A DNA stretch of 64,000 nucleotides from Amaurobius ferox (lineage: Eukaryota; Arthropoda; Arachnida; Araneae; Amaurobiidae), in the NCBI GenBank assembly GCA_951213105.1, contig OX578155.1, positions 28,784,857 to 28,848,856 on the forward strand. Direction: 5' to 3'. A program made the position numbers and the translations under genes. This document shows positions 1-11,547 of the stretch, one piece after another. Position 1 is the first letter of the stretch, and every line of letters begins with the position of its first letter. Under the pieces are notes generated by a model, which saw nothing but the letters and a program-made list of their open reading frames with translations, searched no databases and was not told the origin of the DNA.

Positions 1-589
1 AAGTTACGCAAATAGACATATGTAATTTTTACTTAGAAAACGATTGACATAAACTTTAGATCGCTAGCATGAACCGTTCTCGAGATATTGCACATTTTTA
101 AAATAAATTTATCAAAAAATCCCATAAATTAAATAAAATCTATTAACTGTTGAGAAACATGTTCACTTTTCATATGTGATATCATGCGATGTATTGGGTA
201 ATATCATTCTCGTGGATCTAGCTTGTTCCATTCATGAGAAAAGATACTTTGAGTAATAATTTTGTATTTGAACACATTGTATAATCATTTATCTGCTATA
301 AAAATAACGTATTTCTCCGTCCAAAACGTTTGGCGAGATTTTGGCGACGAATTTGGCGGAATGTCGCCAACTTGGCAACTTTTTAAAATGTTGCCAAATT
401 AACGAAAATCTCGCCAAATGGATAAAAATGACGCTAAATCAATGAAAATGACGAATCATTGACGAAAATTCAATATCTTGGAAAGAATATAAGTATCTAC
501 TATAAGAATAATCTATTTTTTTAACTGTTAAAGCATTAAATCCATTGCATTATATGTATAAGGAAAGTCATGTACTGCCCACATCAGAC
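1..589 (+). repeat. Interspersed repeat family B (5' part outside window), with uninterrupted target site
   Basis: This stretch aligns by eye with 11037-11541 continued at 21916-22012, including the phrases around 'GTTCTCGAGATATTGCACATTTTT' and the 'GGCGAGATTTTGGCGACGAA' run. It ends near 560-590 in TATAAGGAAAGTCATGT followed by a CACATCAGA motif. Its value is that positions 499-504 (ACTATA) are the unoccupied equivalent of the site where the large inverted-repeat element inserted at 11542. No coding potential is seen. The left edge is cut by the window. Confidence 0.8.
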
Positions 590-1133
590 TTTTTCTTTAA
601 TACATCATTAAATTGAGTTTAATTGCACAAAATAGCAAGCATACTTATTTGAAACGACACTGATTTTGCACTTTTTATTCAGTTTTCGTTTGGTAACTGC
701 ATGTTATATTCAAAGGAAGGCGTAGCAAAAATGCGAAAAAATTAAAATACCTGGCTAATCCTACAGCGTAATAGTTGTATTATTTGGCGTTTTAGAACAT
801 GGGTATTTCTTCTAAATCTCTTTAATGACATTCTCCTATGCGTGTCAAGAAATTTATTGCTCTAAAATAAAAATTGTTTCTCTGAAAAAACAGACAAACT
901 TACTTATAAAATTTTATGAAATTTGATAAATTAGTTTTTAAGTGAGTGAGTGAGTGAGTGAGTGAGTGACAGACAGACAGACACACACACACACACACAC
1001 GTTACGCTAAAAATAGGTTTTTTCTGTTGTAGAGGTCCTAAAACGTGTAGATCCGTCGAAAACTCGAGTTGCGATTTTCAATACGATTCCAATACTTTCC
1101 CTGTATATTACCATGTATTGCAGGGAAAGTAAA
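590..1133 (+). repeat. Interspersed repeat family A, diverged 5'-truncated copy
   Basis: The right half matches the other family A copies: a microsatellite patch (TGAG, CAGA and CA units at about 943-1000), the GTAGATCCGTCGAAAACTCG block, then a terminal hairpin at 1094-1130. The hairpin has 9-bp arms ACTTTCCCT / AGGGAAAGT around a second stem ATAT(T)A..ATGTAT. The copy starts directly where family B ends. It is non-coding and non-autonomous. Confidence 0.75.
943..1000. repeat. Compound microsatellite (TGAG)n-(CAGA)n-(CA)n
   Basis: Consecutive GTGAG units pass into ACAG units and then a run of about ten CA units. It lies at the place where other family A copies have a shorter CAGA/CA patch, so it is an expansion of a patch built into the repeat. 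Confidence 0.9.
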
Positions 1134-1134
1134 A

Positions 1135-2235
1135 AGTGGTCTGTAATGATCGTCTGACATTAAAAGCAGCAGACGATATTTCTGATATATTTGAGGGGGA
1201 ACTCAGTGCTACATTCGCAAGATATTGTATGCAGGATTGAATACGACGAGGCATTCCGTCAATGAGATGGTTAATGGTGTGCTGAGGAATGGCATTCCAC
1301 ACAGCATGCAATTGGGCTTGTAACTGAACATGGTTTGCTGGAATTGGGAGTTCTCTTAATCGGCGACTCATGATGCCCCAGATATGCTTAACTGGTGAGA
1401 AATCCGAAGAATATGCTGGCCAAGGAAGGATATCAAAACCTTATAGACTATTCATAGTTACCCGTGCAGTATGTGGCCTGGCATTATCCTGCTGAAAAAC
1501 CACTCCAGGCCTGGTTGACAGATATGGCTGTACCGCAGGTCTCACAATGTTAGAGACGTGTCTTTGTACCGTGATACTCTCAGAAACGTGGACCAAAAGG
1601 TGTTCTACCAAATACCATCCCAAGCTATGGTACGACACATGGATGTGTGGCGACTGATAGAAAAAATTTCTTGGTGGTGGTGTTGAAAGCGCCGCCATAC
1701 GTGAGTACGGCCATCTGGCATGCCAAAGCAGAATCGTGATTCATCCGTGAACAGAATGTCTCGCCATTCTGTCGACCAATTGCGTCTCATTTGACACCAC
1801 TGGAGGCGACGTAACCGGTGAAGACGTTGAAATGGTAGGTGTCGAAAAGGTCGTTTATCACGGAGTCCTGCGTCATGCAAATGGTTTCGAAGTGTTTGCG
1901 TCGAAACTACGATACCTGTAGTGTGGGATAAATGTTGTAACACGGTTGCTGTGGCAAACTGCTCCCGCATAACGCTTCTCAGAAGCATACTATCTTCACG
2001 TGGTGTGGTACACATGGAAGCTCCACTACCTGATTTTCGCGTCGCTTCGATGTCTCTTACGAACCGTAACACACACCGTTGAACTGTGTTCACATCACGA
2101 CTCAACAGTTCAGTGATCTTTCGAAGACTCAATCCATCCTCGTAAAACAATAATTTGTTGCCGTTCTGTTGACAACTGAACGTATGCAGTACGTCAACGT
2201 ACTCTTGGAATACTGTGATGATTTTTACAACCTGA
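1135..2235 (-). pseudogene. Tc1-like DDE transposase, decayed
   Basis: Read on the minus strand, three open blocks line up in order as a Tc1-family transposase. The block from about 2235 to 1605 has the paired helix-turn-helix N-terminus (GLSLRKI, NTVQRCV) and the first catalytic region with ILFTDESRFC. The block at 1698-1441 has the second catalytic region, FQQDNARPHTA. The block at 1371-1140 has the C-terminal tail with PRRIQSCIQ. A frameshift separates the first two blocks near 1690-1700, an in-frame TAA near 1440 separates the second and third, and another frame change lies at the extreme N-terminus. It is therefore not functional. Normal family length is about 340 aa, which the summed blocks approach. 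I could not find terminal inverted repeats; on the left it abuts the family A hairpin end, so that end may be truncated. Confidence 0.85.
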
Positions 2236-2239
2236 AAAC

Positions 2240-3080
2240 AATTACGCTACAATTTATCTGTGATATAGCTGCTCCTCCTTGACCTGACGCTTTTATGTTG
2301 CTCGGCAAGGTATTACGTCACTATGCGTAACGAAACTCTGATCATTTGCATATCTCGTCTTGCTGTTTCCATAGCCTGATTTACATAAAGCTACTACAAC
2401 TTTATGGTGTAGCGATGTCAGTTGTGAGCAGTGTATATATATCCTATTGTTGTAAGTGTTAAAAATGAGGCCAATATGTAGTTTCGCAACATTTGATACT
2501 GCTCATGGCGAGTTATGCATAAAAGCTTTTATCCAAAAAACGAAGTTCTACTTGTTTTATTTATTTTTTTTTTTTTCTTCCAATTCTTAGTTAAGCACTT
2601 GTATTCATGCATGATTCATTTTGTTGAATAATGAATAAATGTATCTTAACGTTGACTATATTTTTTATTACTTGTTTATTTATTTTAGTTTAAATTTGTA
2701 TTAAAATTTAATGTATCAATAAAATCCTTATTTTTGAAATTAAAATTTCTACACCCTTGTGCACAAATAGTAGTAGTAATTTTAAGGTTGCAAGTGCTTT
2801 TTATGTTTTTGAATTTTTGTCTCTATTCTGTATTTAAATTTATTTGTTTTAATTATATTTTTGATGTTTCATCAAGTGCTTATAGTTATTACTTATCTCT
2901 TTGTCGCAGTTTTTATTTCTTATCAGCTTGTGTGAAATTGGAACTGCCTTGTTTCGCTTTGCTCATATTATTTTATACATGTTTTTATATTTCCTATTAC
3001 CCTCCTTTGTTAATGATTATGATTGCTTACTTATTTTGTCTTGTCTGCTGTCTTTTACGATTATATATTCTTATTTGATA
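2240..3080. other. AT-rich DNA without recognised gene
   Basis: 2240-2500 may be the 5' flank of the Tc1-like element. 2500-3080 is T-rich low-complexity sequence. A 114-codon open frame at 2734-3078 is only a hydrophobic translation of T-rich DNA (Phe/Leu/Tyr/Cys), with no family resemblance and no supporting context. Confidence 0.6.
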
Positions 3081-3144
3081 ACTAGCCGCCTTTGGCGACC
3101 AGCCTGTTCGCTACCCTTGAAAATTCTGACCGTGGCAAACTCGT

Positions 3145-6100
3145 TGGCGCGACCTACCAGAAAGGTGTAAGGTAACTGCTTGGAAGGCCAGGAAGTGCCA
3201 CACAATTTAGACCGGAACCCAATGGGGGAGGCATCCAAAGAGACCGTACCCTCCTTCCCCTACCACAAACCTCTCGGAAGGACTTGCAGTCCCACACGTT
3301 TAACGTGATCGTACTCCGCGTGAACACGGCTGCAGTTTTGGCAATGGCGGGAATCGAACCCGGGCCTACCGAGTGAAATTCCCGCGCGCTAACCACTGGG
3401 CTACCGTGCCATCCGCGACAATCTCCATAACTTTATTTTTATTCGGCAATTTTGGGAATCGAACCCGGGCCTACCAAGTGCAAATCCCGCGCACTAACCA
3501 CTGGGGTACTTCACCCTCCGCGATATTCTTCATAACTTTCTTTTTATTCACCCAATTTAGACCGGAACCAAGTGGGAGAAGCATCAACAGGGACCGTACC
3601 CTTCTTCCCCTACCACCAACCTCTCGGAAGGACTTACAGACCCACATGTTTAACGTGATCGTACTCCGCGTAAACACGGCGGCAATTTTGGGAATCGAAC
3701 CCGGGCCTACCGAGTGCAATTTCCGCGCGCTAACCATTGGGCTACTTTGCCCTACGCGACAATCTCCATAACTTTCTTTTTATTCATCCAATTTAGACCG
3801 TACCCTCCTTCCCCTACCACCAACTTCTCGGAAGGACTCACGGACCCACATGTTTAACGTGATCGTACTCCGCGTAAACACGGCGGCAATTTTGGGAATC
3901 GAACCCGGGCCTACTGAGTGCAATTCCCGCGCGCTAACCACTGGGCTTCTTCGCCCCCAGCGACTATCTCTATAACATTCTTTTTATTTACCCAATTTAG
4001 AACGGAACCCAGTGGGAGAGGCATCCACAGGGACCGTACCCTCCTTCCCCTACCACCAACCTCTCGGAAGGACTTCCGGACCCACATGTTTATCGTGATC
4101 GTACTCCGCGTGAACACGGCGGCAGTTTTGGAAGTGGCGGGAATCGAACCCGGGCCTACCGAGTGCAATTCCTGAGCGCTAACCACTGGGCTGCCTCGCC
4201 CTCCGCAACTTTCTTTATATTCACCCAATTTAGACGGGAACCCTGTGAGGGAGGCATCCACAGGGACCGTACCCTCCTTCCCCTACCACCAACCTCTCGG
4301 AAGGACTTCCGGACCCACATGTTTATCGTGATCGTACTCCGCGTGAACACGGCGGCAGTTTTGGAAGTGGCGGGAATCGAACCCGGGCCTACCGAGTGCA
4401 ATTCCTGAGCGCTAACCACTGGGCTGCCTCGCCCTCCGCAACTTTCTTTATATTCACCCAATTTAGACGGGAACCCTGTGAGGGAGGCATCCACAGGGAC
4501 CGTACCCTCCTTCCCCTACCACCAACCTCTCGGAAGGACTTCCGGACCCACATGTTTATCGTGATCGTACTCCGCGTGAACACGGCGGCAGTTTTGAAAG
4601 TGGCGGGAATCGAACCCGGGCCTACCGAGTGCAATTCCTGAGCGCTAACCACTGGGCTGCCTCGCCCTCCGCAACTTTCTTTATATTCACCCAATTTAGA
4701 CGGGAACCCTGTGAGGGAGGCATCCACAGGGACCGTACCCTCCTTCCCCTACCACCAACCTCTCGGAAGGACTTCCGGACCCACATGTTTATCGTGATCG
4801 TACTCCGCGTGAACACGGCGGCAGTTTTGGAAGTGGCGGGAATCGAACCCGGGCCTACCGAGTGCAATTCCTGAGCGCTAACCACTAGGCTGCCTCGCCC
4901 TCCGCAACTTTCTTTATATTCACCCAATTTAGACGGGAACCCTGTGAGGGAGGCATCCACAGGGACCGTACCCTCCTTCCCCTACCACCAACCTCTCGGA
5001 AGGACTTCCGGACCCACATGTTTATCGTGATCGTACTCCGCGTGAACACGGCGGCAGTTTTGGAAGTGGCGGGAATCGAACCCGGGCCTACCGAGTGCAA
5101 TTCCTGAGCGCTAACCACTGGGCTGCCTCAGCCTCCGCAACTTTCTTTATATTCACCCAATTTAGACGGGAACCCTGTGAGGGAGGCATCCACAGGGACC
5201 GTACCCTCCTTCCCCTACCACCAACCTCTCGGAAGGACTTCCGGACCCACATGTTTATCGTGATCGTACTCCGCGTGAACACGGCGGCAGTTTTGGAAGT
5301 GGCGGGAATCGAACCTGGGCCTACCGAGTGCAATTCCTGAGCGCTAACCACTGGGCTGCCTCGCCCTCCGCAACTTTCTTTATATTCACCCAATTTAGAC
5401 GGGAACCCTGTGAGGGAGGCATCCACAGGGACCGTACCCTCCTTCCCCTACCACCAACCTCTCGGAAGGACTTCCGGACCCACATGTTTATCGTGATCGT
5501 ACTCCGCGTGAACACGGCGGCAGTTTTGGAAGTGGCGGGAATCGAACCCGGGCCTACCGAGTGCAATTCCTGAGCGCTAACCACTGGGCTGCCTCGCCCT
5601 CCGCAACTTTCTTTATATTCACCCAATTTAGACGGGAACCCTGTGAGGGAGGCATCCACAGGGACCGTACCCTCCTTCCCCTACCACCAACCTCTCGGAA
5701 GGACTTCCGGACCCACATGTTTATCGTGATCGTACTCCGCGTGAACACGGCGGCAGTTTTGGAAGTGGCGGGAATCGAACCCGGGCCTACCGAGTGCAAT
5801 TCCTGAGCGCTAACCACTGGGCTGCCTCGCCCTCCGCAACTTTCTTTATATTCACCCAATTTAGACGGGAACCCTGTGAGGGAGGCATCCACAGGGACCG
5901 TACCCTCCTTCCCCTACCACCAACCTCTCGGAAGGACTTCCGGACCCACATGTTTATCGTGATCGTACTCCGCGTGAACACGGCGGCAGTTTTGGAAGTG
6001 GCGGGAATCGAACCCGGGCCTACCGAGTGCAATTCCTGAGCGCTAACCACTGGGCTGCCTCGCCTCTCCGCAACTTTCTTTATATTCACCCAATTTAGAC

Positions 6101-6290
6101 GGGAACCCTGTGAAGGAGGCATCCACAGGGACCGTACCCTCCTTCCCCTACCACCAACCTCTCGGAAGGACTTACGGGCCCACATGTTTAACGTGATCGT
6201 ATTCCGCGTGAACACTTCGGCAGTTTTGGCAGTGGCGGGAATCGTACCCTGGCCTACCGCTAACTTCCCGCGCGATAATTTACAATTTAA
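3145..6290 (-). repeat. Tandem array of a tRNA-derived SINE (233-bp units)
   Basis: On the minus strand each unit has a tRNA-like head with an A box (GGCAGCCCAGTGGTTAGCGC) and a B box (GGGTTCGATTCCC), followed by a body with conserved blocks such as GGTTGGTGGTAGGGGAAG. The B box occurs about 14 times, at roughly 3351, 3458, 3690, 3898, 4141, 4374, 4607, 4840, 5073, 5306, 5539, 5772, 6005 and 6238. From 4141 to 6005 the spacing is exactly 233 bp and units differ by only a few bases. Units at both edges are more diverged and irregular in length (about 108, 232, 208 and 243 bp on the left). Only the left edge (3145-3190) carries the SINE 3' segment, so the array is repeated head-plus-body with a single tail. 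Open frames of 77-170 codons on both strands here are by-products of periodicity. Confidence 0.92.
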
Positions 6291-6329
6291 AATGACCATA
6301 TGCTCTCTAAGCTCTTAATTCCATCATCC

Positions 6330-6500
6330 TCATTCCATTGTTCCATCATTTAAAATATCCATAAAATTTAAATATCCATCGTTCCATCATTTAAAATATC
6401 CATAAAATTAAAATATCCATCGTTCCATCATTTAAAATATCCATAAAATTAAAATATCCATTTAAAAAATCCATATCGTTCCATCATTTAAAATATAAAT
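6330..6500. repeat. Short tandem repeat, about 41-bp unit, 3-4 copies
   Basis: The unit reads TTCCATCATTTAAAATATCC then ATAAAATTAAAATATCCATCG. Three clear copies and one partial are present, with a small insertion in the last. It starts just past the SINE array. Confidence 0.85.
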
Positions 6501-6539
6501 ATAATAATTTCTACAGTGCATATGTTAAGCTCTTATTTC

Positions 6540-7265
6540 ATTTAAAATCGGAAGCGCGGGAAACGGAAAGTAAAAACTAATTCGGTTTCTTATTGTCCCA
6601 CCCATCGCTATGCATATACAGAACCGTGACGTCACCTCCACCTTGACGTCCCCACCCACCACCTTCCCTGCTTCAGCGGGGGAGAAACGAAGCGGTACGC
6701 CGAGCGGAGCGCCGAGAAATATAAAATCATGACGTCTTTAAAATTGCGATCCTGAAGGCAATTTTCATTATTTCTGGACCAGATTAGACTTGTAAGAATG
6801 CCAGATATTTCAGCTTTCTAAAAATGTAAATTATTAGTCGAAATTATGAGTACTTTTTACTATGCGAGAATTTAAAAACCAAAAATCGTTTTTTTGAGCC
6901 AAAAGTGACTTTTGTTTTAAAATCTTTAAAAAATATTAGAAATCAAAATGGAGATTTGAAATTGATATATTTTTACTCGCAATTGTCTGCTCTTTCCGAT
7001 GGTGTGAGTTGTTTTTTTCTACGACGTCTGGATCGTGGAGAAAAAAGGGCAAAAAGGGCAAAAAAAGGTCGAAATCGCATAAAACATTAAATAAATAAAA
7101 AAATAATTAGAATTTTGTAAATCGGTTTTCACGTGTCCCCTTCTCACCCCCCAGGGTCTCCGATTGCCAAATTTCTTAACTCTCCGACGCGCGGTCGCGA
7201 AACGTATAGTGTATAAGACACACAGAACACACACACACACAGACATTGTCTTTTATTATATAGAT
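6540..7265 (+). repeat. Candidate dispersed repeat with GC-rich head and CA/TATAGATT tail
   Basis: 6590-6730 is unusually GC-rich for this window and holds TGACGTCA (near 6628) plus two related GACGTC sites. The segment ends after a CA run with CTTTTATTATATAGATT at about 7249-7265, a tail of the kind seen at the 3' ends of arthropod retroposons. No reverse transcriptase is encoded, and I have no second copy in the window, so the mobile identity is inferred. Confidence 0.35.
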
Positions 7266-8394
7266 TAATCCCCACCCCTTTATGGCGATAAGAAACCTGC
7301 TAATATCATGCAATTTGTATTTGTCTATAGTTACATAGGTTAACACTTAATCGTAACAACTGTGCTAGAGATTGGTTATTAGTCATTACGGTAGTCAATG
7401 GATAGCTTTTGTTCTTAAATATACATTATATATAATATATATATACTATTTTTGAAGAACAATATCATTTAGAATACCATTGAAATTTGCACATATTTAA
7501 AATCATAAGCAACGTTGTGTATATCTGCTAGTAGAAAAATAAAATTCAAAATTAAAACATACTAAATCATTTATATCATAAAGTTTATTAATAAAAAACT
7601 ATGACATAATTAGAACACTAGAATACAAAATGAAAACACACTAAATATATTTTTTTTTATCACAACAAAGTTTTAATGAACAAAAGCGAAAAAAAAATAT
7701 ATCTACATAAATATCTAAGCTCATAATAATCAATAACAAAGAAAAACTTATAAAACGTGGTGAAAAGCATTTAACAATCTCTTCCATTTTGATACTAATT
7801 TGGGCTTACAAGACATTTCTCCGTTGTCGATAATCTTAGCAGTAGTAATTAAACATTTACATATTAATTTATTCCTCGTTTAGAGGATTTTATTATATTT
7901 ACTATTAACCTTTTCCTCAACCGCTTATAAGTATTCTTTACAAATTTAACAACCGGTTTTCAACCAGTCAGAAATGAATTTGAACCGGCCTAGCTTTATT
8001 CTGGTATAGATCCTGAATATTATGTAAAAATAAGTCACATAAAATATTGATTAACTATGTAATCTCTAAACTATCTAATAACCCATACAAAACTCAAGAT
8101 TAGATGTACAAAATTTATGCAAATATAACAGCCACCCCTCGATTTGCGCAGTTTTTATAGAGATCCTTCTTTAACAATTAACCTTAAGTTTCGTCAATTT
8201 TAAACTGCAATTGTATACATATACTTTTTTTTATAGTACAGCTAAATGTTTATTTATATCACAGAAGTCCTTGAATATCATGCAGACGATATTTTTATTG
8301 CAAAAGAAAGACAATGCAAATGATGAAACAGATCCAAAGGAGGAAGTTGAGAGAAATTACAACATAACAAAAACTTATCAGAGCACAATAAAAA
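7266..8394. other. AT-rich intergenic DNA, one small unassigned open frame
   Basis: Mostly AT-rich without repeats I can pair. At 8300-8405 (plus) there is a short stretch with charged, non-repetitive codon content (NANDETDPKEEVERNYN...) ending in TAA just before a dispersed repeat begins at 8400. It could be the end of an exon or chance; no family is recognised. Confidence 0.4.
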
Positions 8395-8399
8395 AAAAT

Positions 8400-8769
8400 G
8401 CATAAAGCATTGATTATGAAACACTTTCCAACTGAAATGCAATTTTATTTACACATCTAACTTTATACGAAAATACAATATTAGTTACACAAAATGAACT
8501 TTATTCAAATGACATCATCGAAATATAAATCGTCTGCCTCCCTGTAAAATCAATGAATATTGCATTCATATCACTTATATTCCAGAGCTAAATAATTTTG
8601 AGTAAAAAAAAAAAATTCAGCAATTCTTATACAGCCCATCTTACAATCGATTGATTTGTTTACATTCTGTATGCCATAGGCATTAAAATTAGACGTCGGT
8701 TGAAGGAATAATCAAAGTTTAGTAATCAAGTAATTGCGTTGGCACAGAATTTAGATACACAGATAATAC
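8400..8769 (+). repeat. Dispersed repeat, second copy at 47857-48259
   Basis: Both copies open with GCATAA(A)GCATTGATTATG followed by AAACACTTTCCAACTGAAATG, and both close with TTTAGATACACAGATAATAC. The sequence between is about 80-85% alike by eye. The copy at 47857 is preceded by a hAT-like terminus (CAGTGGTTCCC at 47794), so this may be the inside of a hAT-type non-autonomous element whose end is lost here. Confidence 0.75.
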
Positions 8770-9523
8770 GCAAAAATTACGTTTTCGATTAAAAACATGA
8801 AATATAGAGATTAGCGTTTAATCTTTTTATCCGTAATTATATTTTATATTTTTTCGATTTTTGAAAAAAAAAAAAAAAAAAAAATGGAGTGAAGGGAGTT
8901 TCCTAGGTCTATGCACACATCCTTCCCCAAATCAATAAATAGGCCTCCGACGTTCACTAGAATAATCAACCCAAATTTTATTTGATTTTATCAATTTGTT
9001 CGAAGAAAAAAATCGTGCTCACAGACATCCTTCAGAAAAGAAAAAAAAAATAGTTGATTTGCAGAAAGGAAATATTTTTCAATAAATAAATAAATAACGA
9101 GAACGGAAATTGATAAAAAAAAAAAAAAAAGGTAGTATTTTATTTTCTGATACCGATTACCCAAAAAATATGGCATATGAATGTATGAGAAAATGCAGTG
9201 GAGTGTTACACTCCAGATATTTTTTAGCTTTAAGAAACAGATAAAAGATAAATTTCAATCAAAAAGGTAAGCAGAATTTTTAGACTGGAAAGAATAGCCC
9301 GACTGTTTTGTGATCGAACGTATCACATCATTCTTCAGGAACGTAATAGCCCTGCAAATCGAGGGATTAATTCTGTACAAACAAAATGCACTGTATAGCA
9401 AATAAATTATCACATGTGATAACGTAGCTACTAAATATACACATCTACATTTAATGAATATATTGTATCCCTAGTAGCAATCTAATATTGGCCCACTATT
9501 GGCTTATTATTGGGGCTAATATG
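8770..9523. other. AT-rich DNA with A-runs, no gene seen
   Basis: There are poly-A runs at about 8862-8884 and 9115-9130. The segment 9470-9523 repeats the word AATATTGG / GGGGCTAATAT in a form also found around 22430-22540, a second diffuse repeat. Nothing coding is recognised. Confidence 0.5.
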
Positions 9524-10266
9524 AAAAATCTGATATGGGCAGCACATGACCTTCCCTGCAGACTTATATCCACGTTCTCTTCATTTTCATTAAATTTAAT
9601 TCACTTTTAATTCACTTTTCGTTCTCATTTGGTAACTGGACTTATTTTCAAAGGTGTCGTAGAGAAAATACAAAAAAATTAAAATATCTCGAGAACGGCT
9701 AGTCCTAGTGTAATGGGGTTGATCTTATTCTTTTCTTCGTTAAAAATTACGTATAAAACAAGCATTTAATGGATATATTTGAGCATAAGTAGTTTTTTAT
9801 TTCAGATTTTGACTTCTGCGGGCCATTTCACATAAAAAGGCAGGTTATTTTCTTTTTCGAATCATACCAAAATCTAATCAGCACCAGGGTAACCCACAAA
9901 CGACTTATCTACCGAATTTGTGAAATTCGGTCGATTAGTTTTTCAGCTAGAGTGAATACAGGCAATTTTTGCGGGCCATTTCGCAAAAAAAGGCGGGCTC
10001 TTTTATCCCGAATCGTACTAAAAACTAATCAGCACCAGGGGCACACCCAAGTGACTTACCTACCAAATTTTATGAAATTCGGTCCATTAGTTTTTGAGTT
10101 AGTGGGTGCATACATTGAACAGACAGACACACAGACGTCACGCTAAAAATGGTTTTTTCGTATTCTAGAGGTCTCGAAACATGTAGATCCGTCGAAAACT
10201 CGAGATGCGATTTTCGGCATGATTCCAATACTTTCCCTATATATTACCATGTATTGCAGAGAAAGT
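9524..10266 (+). repeat. Interspersed repeat family A, near full-length
   Basis: It starts AAAAATCTGATATGGGCAGC with a small fold-back (ATGTG/CACAT in other copies), then a CTTCCCTGCAG motif. It ends with the hairpin CTTTCCCTATA...TATTGCAGAGAAAGT. ACTTTCCCTGCA near the left end and TGCAGGGAAAGT at the right end form an inverted pair in better copies, offset about 20 bp inside the left end. Internally two copies of a GCGGGCCATTTCRCAAAAA module lie about 150 bp apart. Non-coding. Confidence 0.85.
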
Positions 10267-10353
10267 AAAAAGTGGACATTGTGAAGGAATTGGCCCGATA
10301 TCGGGACAGTATTACGCATATATTTCTAATGCAACAAAAATATTGGCGTTACA

Positions 10354-10678
10354 GTGTATTTCTATATTAAAAAAAAAGTAGCTGACCCCGCCGCTGTTGG
10401 ACAAATTTCTTGTTTCTCGAGATTCTTTGCTTCGTACCGCAAAAACTATTGCATACAAAAATATGAAATTTGGTACACTTATAGAAAAAGCGTCGGGGAA
10501 TACGCTGAAATAAACCGTTTTTTGCTATATACATGTAGTTTAAGAAATATTTAATGTCAAAGTCAAAATATTTGAGCTGCGAGTTCGCGTCCTGGATAGA
10601 CTAACAATAGCAAGACCACGAATTTTTGCAAGGCATGTACCTACATGGGTGAATTTTTACAGGACGAAGTCCCTTTTT
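10354..10678 (+). repeat. Dispersed repeat E, partner at about 22060-22210
   Basis: The shared core is TCGTACCGYAAAAAYTAT then GCATACAAAAATATGAAATT, followed by TGGTACA.TTATAGA. The rest, including GCGAGTTCGCGTCC, is found once in the window. It abuts family B at 10679. Confidence 0.65.
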
Positions 10679-11541
10679 ACTTTCCTTATATACATAATGT
10701 ATAAGGAAAGTATTGTGACGGGGTCGAAAATTCGAAATCGAGTTTTCGACGGGAGAGCACGTTTCAAGCATCCCTAATCACGAATCAAACATTTTTGAAG
10801 CGATGTCTGTGTGTGTGTGAAAGTATGTGTGTGTGTGTGTGTGTGCGTGTCAGTGAGTCTGTGGAGACGATAACTGACGAACGAATGGACCGATTCGAAC
10901 CAAATTTGGTACAAAAATCACAATCCGTAAACACTGGAAGCCTATTGTTTTTATACGCTATCGAATGTTCAGAACCCTCCTAAATTTTCGAATAAAATTT
11001 TGAAAAAATCGTCAAAAAATCAAAACCACTAATAAAGTTACACAAATAGGCATTTCTTATGTAATTTTTCATTAGAAAACGATTGGCATGCATTTTAGAA
11101 CGCTAACACAAACCGTTCTCGAGATATTGCACATTTTTCAAAAAATTATCAAAAAGTCATATAGAATAAAAAAAATATATTTCCTATTGAGAAATATGTT
11201 CACTTTTCATATGTAATACCATACGATAAATTGGGTGACATCATTCTCGTGGATCTAGCTCGTTCCATTCATGGAAAAAGATACTTTGAGTAATACTTTT
11301 GTATTTGAACGCCAATAGTCATTTGTCTGCTGTAAGAATAACTTATTTCTTCATCCATAATAACGCTTGGCGAGATTTTGGCGACGAATTTGGCGGAATG
11401 TCGCCAACTTGACGACTTTTTGAAATGTTGCCAAATTAACGAAAATCTCGCCAAATGGATGAAAATGACGCTAAATCAATAAAAATGACGACTAATTGTC
11501 GAAAATTCAATATCTTGGAAAGAATATTAGTATCTACTATA
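10679..11541 (+). repeat. Interspersed repeat family B, left part (interrupted by the large element)
   Basis: It opens with the hairpin ACTTTCCTTATA...TATAAGGAAAGT (10679-10713), then the reverse-oriented GACGGGGTCGAAAATTCG module and a TG microsatellite (about 10805-10850). It continues to ...TCTACTATA at 11541, where the 10.4-kb element begins. The repeat resumes at 21916. Confidence 0.85.
11536..11541 (+). repeat. Target-site duplication ACTATA (left)
   Basis: The same six bases follow the element at 21916-21921. The empty relative at 499-504 has ACTATA once. Because the element's end bases partly repeat the flank, 8-bp (TACTATAA) or 10-bp (CTACTATAAG) readings also fit with shorter element ends. 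Confidence 0.75.
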
Positions 11542-11547
11542 AGTAGT

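Noticed and set aside
2734..3170. Membrane protein (hydrophobic 114- and 89-codon frames)
   Set aside because: T-rich DNA gives Phe/Leu/Tyr/Cys-rich translations by default; two overlapping frames are both open; no context.
4163..6239. Cluster of functional tRNA genes
   Set aside because: A and B boxes are present, but no acceptor stem pairs around them and the units continue into a SINE body.
3145..6290. CRISPR-like array or a family of 77-170-aa proteins
   Set aside because: Units are 233 bp, nearly identical along their whole length with no unique spacers, and contain tRNA-like Pol III boxes. The open frames on both strands follow from the period (233 is not a multiple of 3, yet each unit has the same stops), so they are not genes.
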